Source: Natrialba taiwanensis DSM 12281 (lineage in GTDB: Archaea > Halobacteriota > Halobacteria > Halobacteriales > Natrialbaceae). Taken from it: DNA of 64,000 nt. Shown here piece by piece: positions 33,732 to 42,496 of the stretch. Every line of letters starts with the position of its first letter. The stretch's first letter is position 1. The notes beneath the pieces were generated by a model that was given only the letters and a program-made list of their open reading frames with translations, searched no databases and was not told where the DNA came from. The translations under genes and the position numbers were made by a program. The stretch covers positions 159,206 through 223,205 of the forward strand of contig NZ_AOIL01000067.1 in NCBI RefSeq assembly GCF_000337595.1, read 5' to 3'.

Positions 33732-35705
33732 ATGTCTGAGTCAATTCTGCCGCTCGCTGCCGTGCTCACCTCGGCAGTTGCGGTCGTCCTGATCGTCGCG
33801 TCGTATCGCCGTCCGAACATCCGCGAGGGATGGTCCGTCCTCGCGGCACTGACACAGTTCGGGATCGTCTTCAGCATGCTCCCCGGCGTCTTGGACGGAA
33901 CCGTCTACAAGTGGAGTCTGCAGCAGTCACTCGGCGTCGAGTTCCTCGCTGGGATCGACTTCGTCCTGCGAGCGGACCTGCTGGGAATGTTGTTCGCACT
34001 GCTCGCGAGTTTCCTCTGGATCTTCACGTCGTTCTACGCCACGGGCTACATGCGTGGACTGGACGAACACGACCAGACGCGATTCTTCGCCGCGTTCGCG
34101 GCGAGTCTCTCCTCGGCGGTCGGCATCGCGTTCGCCGGGAATCTGGTGACGATCTTCGTCTTCTACGAACTGCTGTCGCTCGTCACCTACCCGCTCGTCG
34201 CTCACGACGGGGACAGAGAGGCCCGGATCGCCGGCCGGAAGTACATCGCCTACACCTTCTTCGGTGGCGGCGTCATCCTCCTTGCAGGGACGGTCATGGT
34301 CTATTGGCTCACGAGCCAGACCGGCACCGCGACGACGGCCTTCGAAAGCGGCGGTATCGGTGCCCTCGCCGAAGGCGCGGCAACCGACCCCACCGCCGCC
34401 CAGATCACGTTCTACCTCCTGATCACCGGCTTCGCCGTCAAGGCTGCAGTGATGCCGCTTCACTCCTGGCTCGCGGACGCGATGGTCGCGCCGACGCCTG
34501 TCTCCGGCCTGCTGCACGCGGTCGCGGTCGTCAAGTCCGGCGCGTTCGGTATCGCGCGCGTCATCCTCGAAGTGTACGGCCCCGAGACGATCCGGGACCT
34601 TCCGCTTTCGGTCCCCGGTATCGGCGAGGTCGGCCTGAACGTTCCGCTCGCGATACTGGCGGCGTTTACGCTGACCGCAGCAAGCATCATCGCGCTGCGG
34701 AAAGACCACCTCAAGCGCCGGCTCGCGTACTCGACGACGGCCCAACTCTCCTACATCGTCCTCGGGCTGTCGATGCTTCACCCCTACGCGATCCTCGGCG
34801 CGCTGTTTCACATCCCCGCCCACGCCTTCGCCAAACTCACCCTGTTCTTTTGCGCCGGATCGGTCCACGTCGAGACCCACACCGACTACATCAGCGACAT
34901 GGCCGGAATCGGCAAGCGCATGCCCCTGACCATGTCCGCGTTCACCATCGGTGCCGCCGGCATGGCCGGCATGCCGCTGATCGCCGGCTTCGTCAGCAAG
35001 TTCTACATGCTCCTCGGCGCCGGCTACGTCGGCGGCGAGTACTGGCTCTTTGCCGCCGCGTTGCTCCTCTCGGGCGTCCTCAACATCGCATACTTCTGGC
35101 CCGTCGTCTACACCGCCTTCTTCGAAAGCGAAGACCGCCACGACGCCAAACCGCTCCTCGAGTTCCCCGCCGGCGGCATCCGCCAGTTCGTCGGCGATGA
35201 ACTCGCGACCGACGGCGGCAACCGGGACGAGGAACCGGAACTGAACTCGGACGACGATAGCGGTGCCGGTGCCGATTCTGATGCTGATTCCGAAGCCGAC
35301 TACGAGTTCGCCGTCGACCAGTATCCGAGCGATGCGGACGTTCCGGGTGGCCCCGGCGGCTCGTCCGCCGAGGGCGACGCAGATTCGGGCGTAAAGACGG
35401 GTACGGAGACCGCTGGTACCGGTCACGATCACGGCCACGCCGTTGCTCACGACGACCAGCACGAGCACCACGGTGGGCCGCCGGCCGGCGGGTGGACCCG
35501 CCACTCGCCGCTGACCGAGAGCACGTGGCTCATGCTCGGCCCGATCGTCGTTATTGCGACAGGGGCGGTCGTCCTCGGGGTTATCCCTGGACACGCCGCC
35601 TTCCTCGATCTGGCGACCGAGATCGTCACGTCGGTCTTTGACGCGAACTCGCTCGAGCAGTTACGGGGCCCGCTTTCGGCGGCCCTGGAGGTGAGTACCC
35701 AATGA
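33732..35705 (+). CDS. NuoL/MnhA-like proton-conducting subunit with acidic/His-rich insert
   Basis: A 657-residue polytopic protein. Typical motifs are FASFL-type helices, FVFYELLSLVTYPLVAHDGD (key Glu), TGFAVKAAVMPLHSWLADAM (key Lys), VAPTPVSGLLHAVAVVKSG, and HLKRRLAYSTTAQLSYIVLG. It lacks the MbhD/E part of MrpA, which is encoded separately at 30692. Between about residues 470 and 595 it carries a long hydrophilic insert, first acidic (DDDSGAGADSDADSEAD), then His-rich (HDHGHAVAHDDQHEHHGG), before two final helices. The insert is unusual in this family. It starts directly after the previous stop. Confidence 0.88.
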   Translation: MSESILPLAAVLTSAVAVVLIVASYRRPNIREGWSVLAALTQFGIVFSMLPGVLDGTVYKWSLQQSLGVEFLAGIDFVLRADLLGMLFALLASFLWIFTSFYATGYMRGLDEHDQTRFFAAFAASLSSAVGIAFAGNLVTIFVFYELLSLVTYPLVAHDGDREARIAGRKYIAYTFFGGGVILLAGTVMVYWLTSQTGTATTAFESGGIGALAEGAATDPTAAQITFYLLITGFAVKAAVMPLHSWLADAMVAPTPVSGLLHAVAVVKSGAFGIARVILEVYGPETIRDLPLSVPGIGEVGLNVPLAILAAFTLTAASIIALRKDHLKRRLAYSTTAQLSYIVLGLSMLHPYAILGALFHIPAHAFAKLTLFFCAGSVHVETHTDYISDMAGIGKRMPLTMSAFTIGAAGMAGMPLIAGFVSKFYMLLGAGYVGGEYWLFAAALLLSGVLNIAYFWPVVYTAFFESEDRHDAKPLLEFPAGGIRQFVGDELATDGGNRDEEPELNSDDDSGAGADSDADSEADYEFAVDQYPSDADVPGGPGGSSAEGDADSGVKTGTETAGTGHDHGHAVAHDDQHEHHGGPPAGGWTRHSPLTESTWLMLGPIVVIATGAVVLGVIPGHAAFLDLATEIVTSVFDANSLEQLRGPLSAALEVSTQ

Positions 35706-37525
35706 TCGAGTCGGAATTGCTGACGATGGCCTACCCGCCGCTGTTGGTGTTCGCCGCGGCGATACTCGTCTTGCTGTTGCCCCGCGCCGTCGGGTTCACG
35801 TTCGGCGCGCTCAGCCTCGCCGCCGTGCTCGCGATCTCGCTGGTTGTTCCCGAAGGGTCGTACCTGACGGGAACCTTCCTCGGCCACTTCCAGGTCGTCC
35901 CCTTCTTCGTCGATCCGTTCTCTCGGTTCGTCGGGATCGCGCTCGGGCTTCTCGGCGTCTGCACCGTGATCTACGCCTATTCGAGCGGCGCGAGCCGCAC
36001 GTTTACGGCGATCGCGCTCTCGTACGTCGCGTCCTCGATCGGGGCGGCGTTCGCGGGCGACTGGCTCGTGCTGGTGTTCATGTGGGAGCTTATGGCGATC
36101 ACGAGCACGGTCGTCGTCTGGTACTACGGCGGCGACGCGGTGCGGGCCGGCTACCGGTACGCGCTCTTGCACGGTACCGGCGGCGTGTTGGTGATGTTCG
36201 CCGTCGCGGCCCACTACGTGGCGACCGGGACGTTCGTCTACGACCTGAGTGCCGGACTCGCGGACGGATTGCCCCAACTGCTCGCGATGCTCGGAATGGG
36301 GGTCAACGTCGCCTTCATCGGGCTGCACTACTGGCTGCCTGATACGTATCCCCGGCCCAGCTTCGTCGCGTCGGCGTTCCTCGCGGCCTACACGACGAAG
36401 ACGAGCGCATTTATCCTCTATCGGGCGTTCCCCGACGACGGACACCTCTTCCTCGCGTACATGGGCGGCTTGATGTCCATCTACGGCGCGACCTTCGCCC
36501 TGTTGCAACACGACATGCGAGCGCTGCTTTCCTATCACATCCAGGCACAGCTCGGCTACATCGTCGCCGGGATCGGTATCGGCACGTCGATCGCAACCGC
36601 CGGCGCGATAGGCCACCTGTTCAACAACATCCTGTTCAAGAGCCTGCTGTTCATGGCCGTCGGCGTCGTCATCTACCGAACCGGCGAGAACGATCTCTAT
36701 GAACTCGGCGGTCTCTGGCGAGAGATGCCCCTGACGGCGATCGCGTTCGGGCTCGGTGCGTTCTCGATCACCGCGATTCCGGGCTTCAACGGCTACGTCA
36801 GCAAGGGGATGCTCTTCGACGCGGCCGATCCGCACTACTTCGGTGCACCGGAGTACGAGGCGCTGTACTGGCTGTTGTACATCGGAGCGATCGGGACGTT
36901 GCTCTCGTTCATCAAACTCGGCTACTACGTCTTCTTCCACGGCGAGAGCGATATCGAGGTTCCCGACGCCAAGCCGGGCCAGGTGATCGCGATGTTCGGC
37001 CTCGGCGGCGCCTGTCTCCTCTTTGGCGTCTGGTGGCAGGGCTTCGCTGACCTGATGCCGGTAATAGAGGAGTCGACGCACACGTTCATGGCCAACGGTG
37101 CTGAGAAACACCTCCACCCCTACAGTCCGAGTCACCGTCGGACGGCTGCAACGCTGACCGCCATCTCGCTCGTCGCCTTCGTGATCGTCCGCAAGCCGCT
37201 CTCGAAGCTCGAGTTCACCGATCCGGGAAGCGTTATCTATCCCGTCGGCTACTATCTGGGCCGGTGGTCGATGCTCGCGACGACGAACCTGTACGCCGCC
37301 GTCGACCGCTTCGCCGTCGCGTTCGTCAAGCGGTGGTACTGGGTCGGGAACAACCCGGTCCTGGCCGTCGATGCGGCCGTCCGTCGGCTGCCGATGGTCG
37401 ACGTTGCAGAACGCCAACCAGCGGATGGCGGCCGTCCGTCCACGATCCACCTCCGGGCGGGGATCGGCACGACGGTATTGCTGTTGACGGTCGCGCTCAC
37501 GATCGTCATCTGGTTGCTCGTCTGA
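35702..37525 (+). CDS. Second NuoM/MnhD-like proton-conducting subunit
   Basis: A 607-residue paralogue with about 15 helices. The key features are DWLVLVFMWELMAITSTVVVWYYGG, NVAFIGLHYWLPDTYPRPSFVA, DMRALLSYHIQAQLGYIVAG, and LFNNILFKSLLFMAVGVVIY. The usual Lys-Pro-Leu-His in the mid helix is HYWLPDTYP here. It overlaps the previous gene by ATGA and is the last gene of the operon; a C-terminal helix closes the protein. Two D-like subunits besides the NuoL-like one make the complex larger than a basic Mrp antiporter. Confidence 0.87.
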   Translation: MIESELLTMAYPPLLVFAAAILVLLLPRAVGFTFGALSLAAVLAISLVVPEGSYLTGTFLGHFQVVPFFVDPFSRFVGIALGLLGVCTVIYAYSSGASRTFTAIALSYVASSIGAAFAGDWLVLVFMWELMAITSTVVVWYYGGDAVRAGYRYALLHGTGGVLVMFAVAAHYVATGTFVYDLSAGLADGLPQLLAMLGMGVNVAFIGLHYWLPDTYPRPSFVASAFLAAYTTKTSAFILYRAFPDDGHLFLAYMGGLMSIYGATFALLQHDMRALLSYHIQAQLGYIVAGIGIGTSIATAGAIGHLFNNILFKSLLFMAVGVVIYRTGENDLYELGGLWREMPLTAIAFGLGAFSITAIPGFNGYVSKGMLFDAADPHYFGAPEYEALYWLLYIGAIGTLLSFIKLGYYVFFHGESDIEVPDAKPGQVIAMFGLGGACLLFGVWWQGFADLMPVIEESTHTFMANGAEKHLHPYSPSHRRTAATLTAISLVAFVIVRKPLSKLEFTDPGSVIYPVGYYLGRWSMLATTNLYAAVDRFAVAFVKRWYWVGNNPVLAVDAAVRRLPMVDVAERQPADGGRPSTIHLRAGIGTTVLLLTVALTIVIWLLV

Positions 37526-37645
37526 GAACTCGAGTTCAGCTCGCGGCGGGATTTCGGATCGGGAACGGAATGCGGGACGGAGTTTTGCTGTCGGTTCGCA
37601 ACTGCGTTCGAGGAATGCCGACCGCTGGGGTAGCGAACAGGCCTG

Positions 37646-38644
37646 TTACTCGCTATCCCACGGCCAGGGGGAACTGGACCCGCGCTCGGGGATCGTGTCC
37701 GCCAGGTCGGGGTCACGATCGAACAGCGAGCCGTCGGCGGTCTCGGCGAGGAGCGTTTCTACCTGCGCTCGCATGTGTCGGACCATCTTCCCCTCCATTC
37801 GTTGGCCGCGGTCGTCGACCTGGCCGGTCATCTCCAGTAGGGCGCTACCGTACCCGCGGATGCCATACGCGTTGCGAGCGATGTTCGCACCCGTGCCGCC
37901 GGGATACTGCGACATGTTCGCGAAACCGAACTCGTCGTCGACCTCGTCGTACATCGCCCAGTTCATCCGCTTCGAGAGTTCGACGGCGTCCGGCTGGGCA
38001 CCGGCGGCGATCGGCCAGAACGTCGACGCGCTGATCGACTCGCCGTCTTCGTCGACGTAATCCCCGGTCTGGGTGTGCAGGTCGGCGACCCACGTCGGTT
38101 CGAGGGTGGTGACGTAGTCGATCATCGCCTGCGTTTCCGGCGACGGGTTGTCGGTCGCGCCGGGTTCGTAGTCGTGCTGGCGGTTCGGATCGATGCCGTC
38201 GGCGTTCGTCCGCTGATTTCGCATGCCGCCGTCGGGGTTGTGCATGGGGAGCGCGTGAACGGTCAGTTCGTCGCGGACCGGCCCGGTGGCGTTCCCGCCC
38301 GCGGCGAGCCGTTGTAGAACCTTCAGGAGCACGACGGTCCCCGTCGGCTCGTCTCCGTGCTGCTCGCTCGTAACGAAGACGTCCGTGTCGCCGTCGCCGA
38401 CGGTCGCGACGACGAGTTCACGCCCCTCGATGCTGTCGCCGATCGTCTCCAGGGAGACGGCTCCCTGGCTGGTGTGTTCGTACGTCGCCAGTTGGTCCAT
38501 CACGTCCGCGTGCGTGTGCCACCGCGAGTTCTCTCGCGGATAGTCCCGTGCGCTTGCAATCCCGATACCGGGCCCGAGTACGCTCGTTCCGGCTCCGGCT
38601 CCAGCGATGCCACCGATCAACGAAAGTGCGTTACGCCGCTTCAT
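37646..38644 (-). CDS. Tat-exported M14-family zinc carboxypeptidase
   Basis: A 332-residue secreted metallopeptidase. Its signal is KRRNALSLIGGIAGAGAGTS followed by Ala-rich residues to about 32, which fits the Tat route. The M14 zinc site reads SEQHGDEPTGTVVLLK (H and E ligands, about 93-96), with the third His in WVADLHTQTG. The NPDGGMRNQRTNADGIDPNR stretch is the Arg/Asn substrate carboxylate pocket. The C-terminal part includes GYGSALLEMTGQVDDRGQ with a candidate catalytic Glu. It probably trims peptides outside the cell. A TATA box lies 27-34 bases upstream. Confidence 0.88.
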   Translation of the reverse strand: MKRRNALSLIGGIAGAGAGTSVLGPGIGIASARDYPRENSRWHTHADVMDQLATYEHTSQGAVSLETIGDSIEGRELVVATVGDGDTDVFVTSEQHGDEPTGTVVLLKVLQRLAAGGNATGPVRDELTVHALPMHNPDGGMRNQRTNADGIDPNRQHDYEPGATDNPSPETQAMIDYVTTLEPTWVADLHTQTGDYVDEDGESISASTFWPIAAGAQPDAVELSKRMNWAMYDEVDDEFGFANMSQYPGGTGANIARNAYGIRGYGSALLEMTGQVDDRGQRMEGKMVRHMRAQVETLLAETADGSLFDRDPDLADTIPERGSSSPWPWDSE

Positions 38645-38670
38645 AATTGCCTATGACTGTAACTGATAGT

Positions 38671-38678
38671 TATATTTA
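38671..38678 (-). promoter_or_regulatory. TATA box of the M14 peptidase gene
   Basis: On the minus strand TAAATATA sits 27-34 bases before the ATG at 38644, in an AT-rich stretch. The rest of the 38645-38872 gap shows no gene. Confidence 0.5.
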
Positions 38679-38872
38679 ATTCTTGTATTACTGTCCTGTC
38701 AAGTACGTCGATAAATACAGCCGACGGTCGGTGATAGCGACAGCGACTGGCGGGTAGTCGGATTCGAAGAAGGCGTGACGATCGACGAGGCGTTCAGCCA
38801 CCGCTCGGTACCGGCAGTTCTTCGAGCGCGAACGCACAAGCGGGATGAACTCGTCCCGGTTCTCGACGGCTG

Positions 38873-40069
38873 TCAGTTCTCCTCGGTCCCGTTCGGTTTC
38901 CCGTCCGTGTCGGTCACGTCCGTCACATCGATTCGGAGCGGTTCGTCGACCGGAACGGCGATCGCTCGCTCGCCGGTCGAGATCCGCAACGCCGGCTGTT
39001 CGCGCGTCGCCTCGCGCCGCGTTCGCTCGCCGTCGGCCGTTCGGCCGTTCGTTCGCTCGAGTTCGCCGCGGACGCCCCGCGGGGTCAGGTAGTCGCCGTC
39101 GACCGCGAGCCCGATATCCGCACAGAGGCGTTTGAGGACCGATCGGGCACCTTCGGTCGTGATCGCCGGCGGGGCGATGTCTCGCTCGCGGGCGAGTTCG
39201 GTCGCCGTCGCATCCGCGAGCAGGGATTCGATCTCGCGCTCGTCGTGGCCGCGGTCATCGAGTACCGTCCTGACCCGGCGGGCGACCGAGGGGGCGTGTC
39301 GCGTCGGAAAGAGGGGCCAGTCGTTCGAGGGCGGATCGAGGACGACTCGGTACCGCCGCAGCGGCGTGCGGGCGGGGGCAAAGAGGGACACGTCCTCCAG
39401 GCGCTGGGACTTTCCGAGGACGCGAATCGTCCCGGTGTAGAAGTCGACGTCGTCCCAGGTCGCGCCGGTCCGTCTGTCGTCTTCGGGCACGCGAAACAGT
39501 TCCGAGCCGCGGACGGCGGAGTGGGCGAGGAGCGCGACCATGGCGTACTCGCGCAACCGCGTTCGCCGTTCGACCGGGTCCTGTCGGGTCGTCTCCGAGA
39601 GGGCGCGTTTGCGGACGTGGGTTTCCAGTTGGCGGCGCTGTTGAGCACTCCAACTGTCGGCGTCGTCGCGGTCGGTTGCACTCGGCAGGGCCGATTCCGC
39701 GAGTTCAGTTGCGGCCGGATTCGTTTCGAGGATGCCGCCGCGGACGCACCACGAGAGGAAGGCCCGGACGACGGCGAAGTAGGTCCGGGCGGACGAGGCG
39801 GTGTAGGTACCGCGCTCGGTCTGTCTGTGTAGCTCTTCGGCGTAGGCGCGAGCGTGATCGCTTTCGAGGGCGAACAGCGAGGTCAGATCGAACTCGCGCT
39901 CGAGCCAGTCGGCGAATCGACGGAGAATGGATTCGGCGTTCGACGCGTACGCGCCCGCACCCGGCCCGTCGGGATCGCCGACGGCCTTTCGCTGGAGGTA
40001 GGCGTCGACGGCGTCCACGACGGTGACATCGGCGCTGCTGTCGTCGTCGGCCGGTTCTCGATCAGACAC
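38873..40069 (-). CDS. Tyrosine-recombinase-like protein without a recognisable catalytic tyrosine
   Basis: A 398-residue protein with the two-domain plan of phage integrases/XerCD. The N-terminal SAM-like core-binding domain (about 15-125) has a typical ARTYFAVVRAFLSWCVRGGI. The catalytic-like domain has the first Arg in ALLAHSAVRGSELFRV (about 209-224) and the beta-hairpin Lys in IRVLGKSQRLEDV. The box that normally reads HxxR appears as LTPRGVRGELE, without the His. No Tyr follows in the C-terminal 70 residues, which are polar (TNGRTADGERTRREATREQ). It may bind DNA without cutting. No att site or mobile genes adjoin it. Confidence 0.75.
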   Translation of the reverse strand: MSDREPADDDSSADVTVVDAVDAYLQRKAVGDPDGPGAGAYASNAESILRRFADWLEREFDLTSLFALESDHARAYAEELHRQTERGTYTASSARTYFAVVRAFLSWCVRGGILETNPAATELAESALPSATDRDDADSWSAQQRRQLETHVRKRALSETTRQDPVERRTRLREYAMVALLAHSAVRGSELFRVPEDDRRTGATWDDVDFYTGTIRVLGKSQRLEDVSLFAPARTPLRRYRVVLDPPSNDWPLFPTRHAPSVARRVRTVLDDRGHDEREIESLLADATATELARERDIAPPAITTEGARSVLKRLCADIGLAVDGDYLTPRGVRGELERTNGRTADGERTRREATREQPALRISTGERAIAVPVDEPLRIDVTDVTDTDGKPNGTEEN

Positions 40070-40242
40070 ACCGGTTCACTCTCCTCGTCCCGTCGATGCG
40101 ACGAGAACGGCGGCCGAGACCGGAATCGTCGCGTCCCGTCATCTGTGTGTCCTACTGCGTCGGCGCGGTAAATCCGTGTTTCGGTGACCCGTGTTCAGAA
40201 GAACCACCACCATTTTTCAGATCCTGATTAGTTGGGCTAAAT

Positions 40243-40572
40243 ATGGAGACTCGACGGTGGAGAGTGAATATTGGTAGTTGGGGAGCCATAGCAGTTGGTA
40301 TCCTCGGGTCAGCCATCTCCCTCACGTTCTTCGAAACGGGTGGATTCCTCTACATGGCTCTGTTTAGTATATTTGGCATCGGTGGTGCATTGCGACTTAG
40401 CGGTCGTGCGAAGCTCTACTCTTATTTGCTCCCTGTCATGGGTTTCCTTGCCTTTTTCCTCTCACTAGCGCGCTATCTCAGAGACGGACTTACGACACTA
40501 ACACTCGCGCTCTTGCTTCTCACTATCGTAGTATTTCTGCGGAGTCTTCAAGGCTACCGCGCTTACTCCTGA
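40243..40572 (+). CDS. Small four-span membrane protein, unrecognised
   Basis: A 109-residue protein with four predicted helices: about 13-30, 33-48, 56-75 and 85-98. The N-terminus is METRRWRVNIGSW. G+C is lower than in the neighbours and codons such as TTG, AGT and ATA are more frequent, so it may be a recent acquisition. The start ATG is preceded by AAATATGG-type AT-rich sequence. I recognise no family and see no polar catalytic residues in the helices. Confidence 0.55.
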   Translation: METRRWRVNIGSWGAIAVGILGSAISLTFFETGGFLYMALFSIFGIGGALRLSGRAKLYSYLLPVMGFLAFFLSLARYLRDGLTTLTLALLLLTIVVFLRSLQGYRAYS

Positions 40573-40666
40573 TACAGAGTGTCTCCGATAGACGGCTGTG
40601 CTGTCCGTACTGCTGTGTTACAGGCATCTGAATAGAACCTGTGTTACTATCGACTGGCAGCGCTGC

Positions 40667-42280
40667 TTACTCGAGATAGCCCAGATCCGCGAGTCGCTGT
40701 TCGACCCCTTCGTCCGCGGTTTCGACGACTTCACCGTCGTTGCGTCTGTCGTAAGTTGTCTTCCCGCTCGGGTCGACACACGGGAGCACCGACCCGTCCA
40801 TGCGCTCGTCCGCAGGGACGCCGAGCGTCGCCAGGACAGTCGGCGCGATATCAAAGAGGTGTGCGCTTCCGACGCCGGCGGTGCGGTCGACCCCTGCACC
40901 CGCGACGGCGACCGTGCCCTCGAGTTTGTGGTTCCACGGCTCGCTCGGCGGCCCGAACTGCTTCTCCCGCAGCGTCGCCGACAGGAAGTGCTCGAAGTCC
41001 GCTGGGATCGTCACGATGTCGACGGCGCGCTCGCTCTCCGGCCCGTGGAAATACTCCTCCCGCGGGCGGACCGCCTCGAAAACCGGCTCGCCGTCCGGCG
41101 TCCGCACCGAGCGGAGGGCGTCGATAACCTGCGTACGAACCGTCTCGTACTCCGCTTGCGGTACCTGGCCGTTCGGCTCGCGGCCCTCGAGATTGAGCCG
41201 GACCCCGAGTTCGATCCGCGACCGAACGTACGCCTGCGAGTTCGGAAAGTCGACCTGGGTCGCGCCCGCACTGACGAGCCCCGAGGGGACAACGGCGGCG
41301 ACGAGGTCGGCGAGACCGAGTCGATCGAGAAGAGCACCGAGTCGCTGGCTCGTGAGGCCGACGCCGGCGGCGGCGGCCATCGTCCGCTCCGGCAGACCCG
41401 GATCGCGCTGCGTCGTCTCCTCGCCGGCCTTGAGGGAGTCGTCCCGCACCGTCGCCCAGGTGGGCATTCCCTCGCCACCGTCTTTCGTCTCGACGTAGCC
41501 CTCCCGGCGGAGGTGTTCGTTCGCCCTGAACTCGTGGCCTGCGTAGGGACCCATGCCGTGATCGCTGGCGACGATGACGGTGTCGGGGTCGTGCGTTTCG
41601 AGTATGTCGGCGAGCTGCCGGTCGAGTTCGCGATAGATCTCCCGAATCGCCGCGTCGTTCTCGGGCTCCTTGTGGAAGATGGAGTCGGTCACCTGGAACT
41701 CGAGGAAGCCGAACTCGGGGTCGAACCGGTCGGCCAAATACTGGAACGCCTCGCCGCGCATGCGGACGCAGTCGCTGGAGGCACCGGCAAGGTCGTCGGC
41801 GTCTTCGTCGGGATAGACGCGGTACTCGCCGAGTTCGTCCCTGACATCCGCGAGCAACCCGTCGGGGTGGCAGGCCGGGTCCTCCGGCGCGGTGTAGCCC
41901 GGGATCAGCGCGCCGCTGAACTCGCGGGGCGGGTGCGTGACCGGGACGTTGACGACGACGCTCGTGATGTCGTGCTCGGAGAGCAGCTCCCACAGCGCCG
42001 GCTCGCGCACGTCGCTTGCGTTGACCACGTCCCAGTCGTAGCCGTCGAAGGAGAGAAAGCCGAAGACGCCGTGCTTGCCGGGATTCTTCCCGGTGTACAT
42101 GGACGGCCAGGCGCTCGCCGTCCACGGCGGAATCTGGGATTCGAGGGGGCCGCTCGTCCCGTCCTCGTAGAGCGATTCGAGCGTCGGCACGTCGTCGTTC
42201 GCAAACAGCGGCTCCAACACGCGGTCGCAGGCTGCATCGATCCCGACGAGCAGGGTCTGCAGCGAGGAATCGTCGTCCAT
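40667..42280 (-). CDS. Alkaline-phosphatase-superfamily phosphodiesterase/nucleotide pyrophosphatase
   Basis: A 537-residue enzyme of the type I phosphodiesterase family. It has VGIDAACDRV near the N-terminus with a metal-binding Asp, the nucleophile region PPWTASAWPSMYTGKNPGKH (about 51-70; Thr or Ser as nucleophile), and ASDHGMGPYAGHEF (about 235-248) with the second metal site. Haloarchaeal members often sit near cell-surface polysaccharide genes and are thought to remove or transfer phosphate groups. No signal peptide is seen, so the active site may be cytoplasmic. It opens the surface gene region. Confidence 0.83.
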   Translation of the reverse strand: MDDDSSLQTLLVGIDAACDRVLEPLFANDDVPTLESLYEDGTSGPLESQIPPWTASAWPSMYTGKNPGKHGVFGFLSFDGYDWDVVNASDVREPALWELLSEHDITSVVVNVPVTHPPREFSGALIPGYTAPEDPACHPDGLLADVRDELGEYRVYPDEDADDLAGASSDCVRMRGEAFQYLADRFDPEFGFLEFQVTDSIFHKEPENDAAIREIYRELDRQLADILETHDPDTVIVASDHGMGPYAGHEFRANEHLRREGYVETKDGGEGMPTWATVRDDSLKAGEETTQRDPGLPERTMAAAAGVGLTSQRLGALLDRLGLADLVAAVVPSGLVSAGATQVDFPNSQAYVRSRIELGVRLNLEGREPNGQVPQAEYETVRTQVIDALRSVRTPDGEPVFEAVRPREEYFHGPESERAVDIVTIPADFEHFLSATLREKQFGPPSEPWNHKLEGTVAVAGAGVDRTAGVGSAHLFDIAPTVLATLGVPADERMDGSVLPCVDPSGKTTYDRRNDGEVVETADEGVEQRLADLGYLE

Positions 42281-42496
42281 TGCCGGCGTCTCCGCGACGG
42301 TTCCCTTTCGTTATGGGCGGAGTTACCGCGAGCCGCCAGTTGTGGGTCTCCATCGGGATCACGATCACCGAAAGCCACCGAGGACCGGGTGTCGGTCAGC
42401 CGCCGTGAAACGACGGGTAGCCGCAGCCTACCCTCGTCTCCTCTCCCGTTCCTGGTCTCTTAGCACTCTCAACTCTCCCGTCCGACCCAATGCCGA

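Noticed and set aside
33927..37450. Very long minus-strand frames across the antiporter operon
   Set aside because: They are shadows of G/C-ending codons in the real genes, with Arg/Asp/Glu-rich and low-complexity protein.
38775..39092. Plus-strand frames opposite the recombinase-like gene
   Set aside because: Ser/Arg-rich shadow frames, with no start signals.
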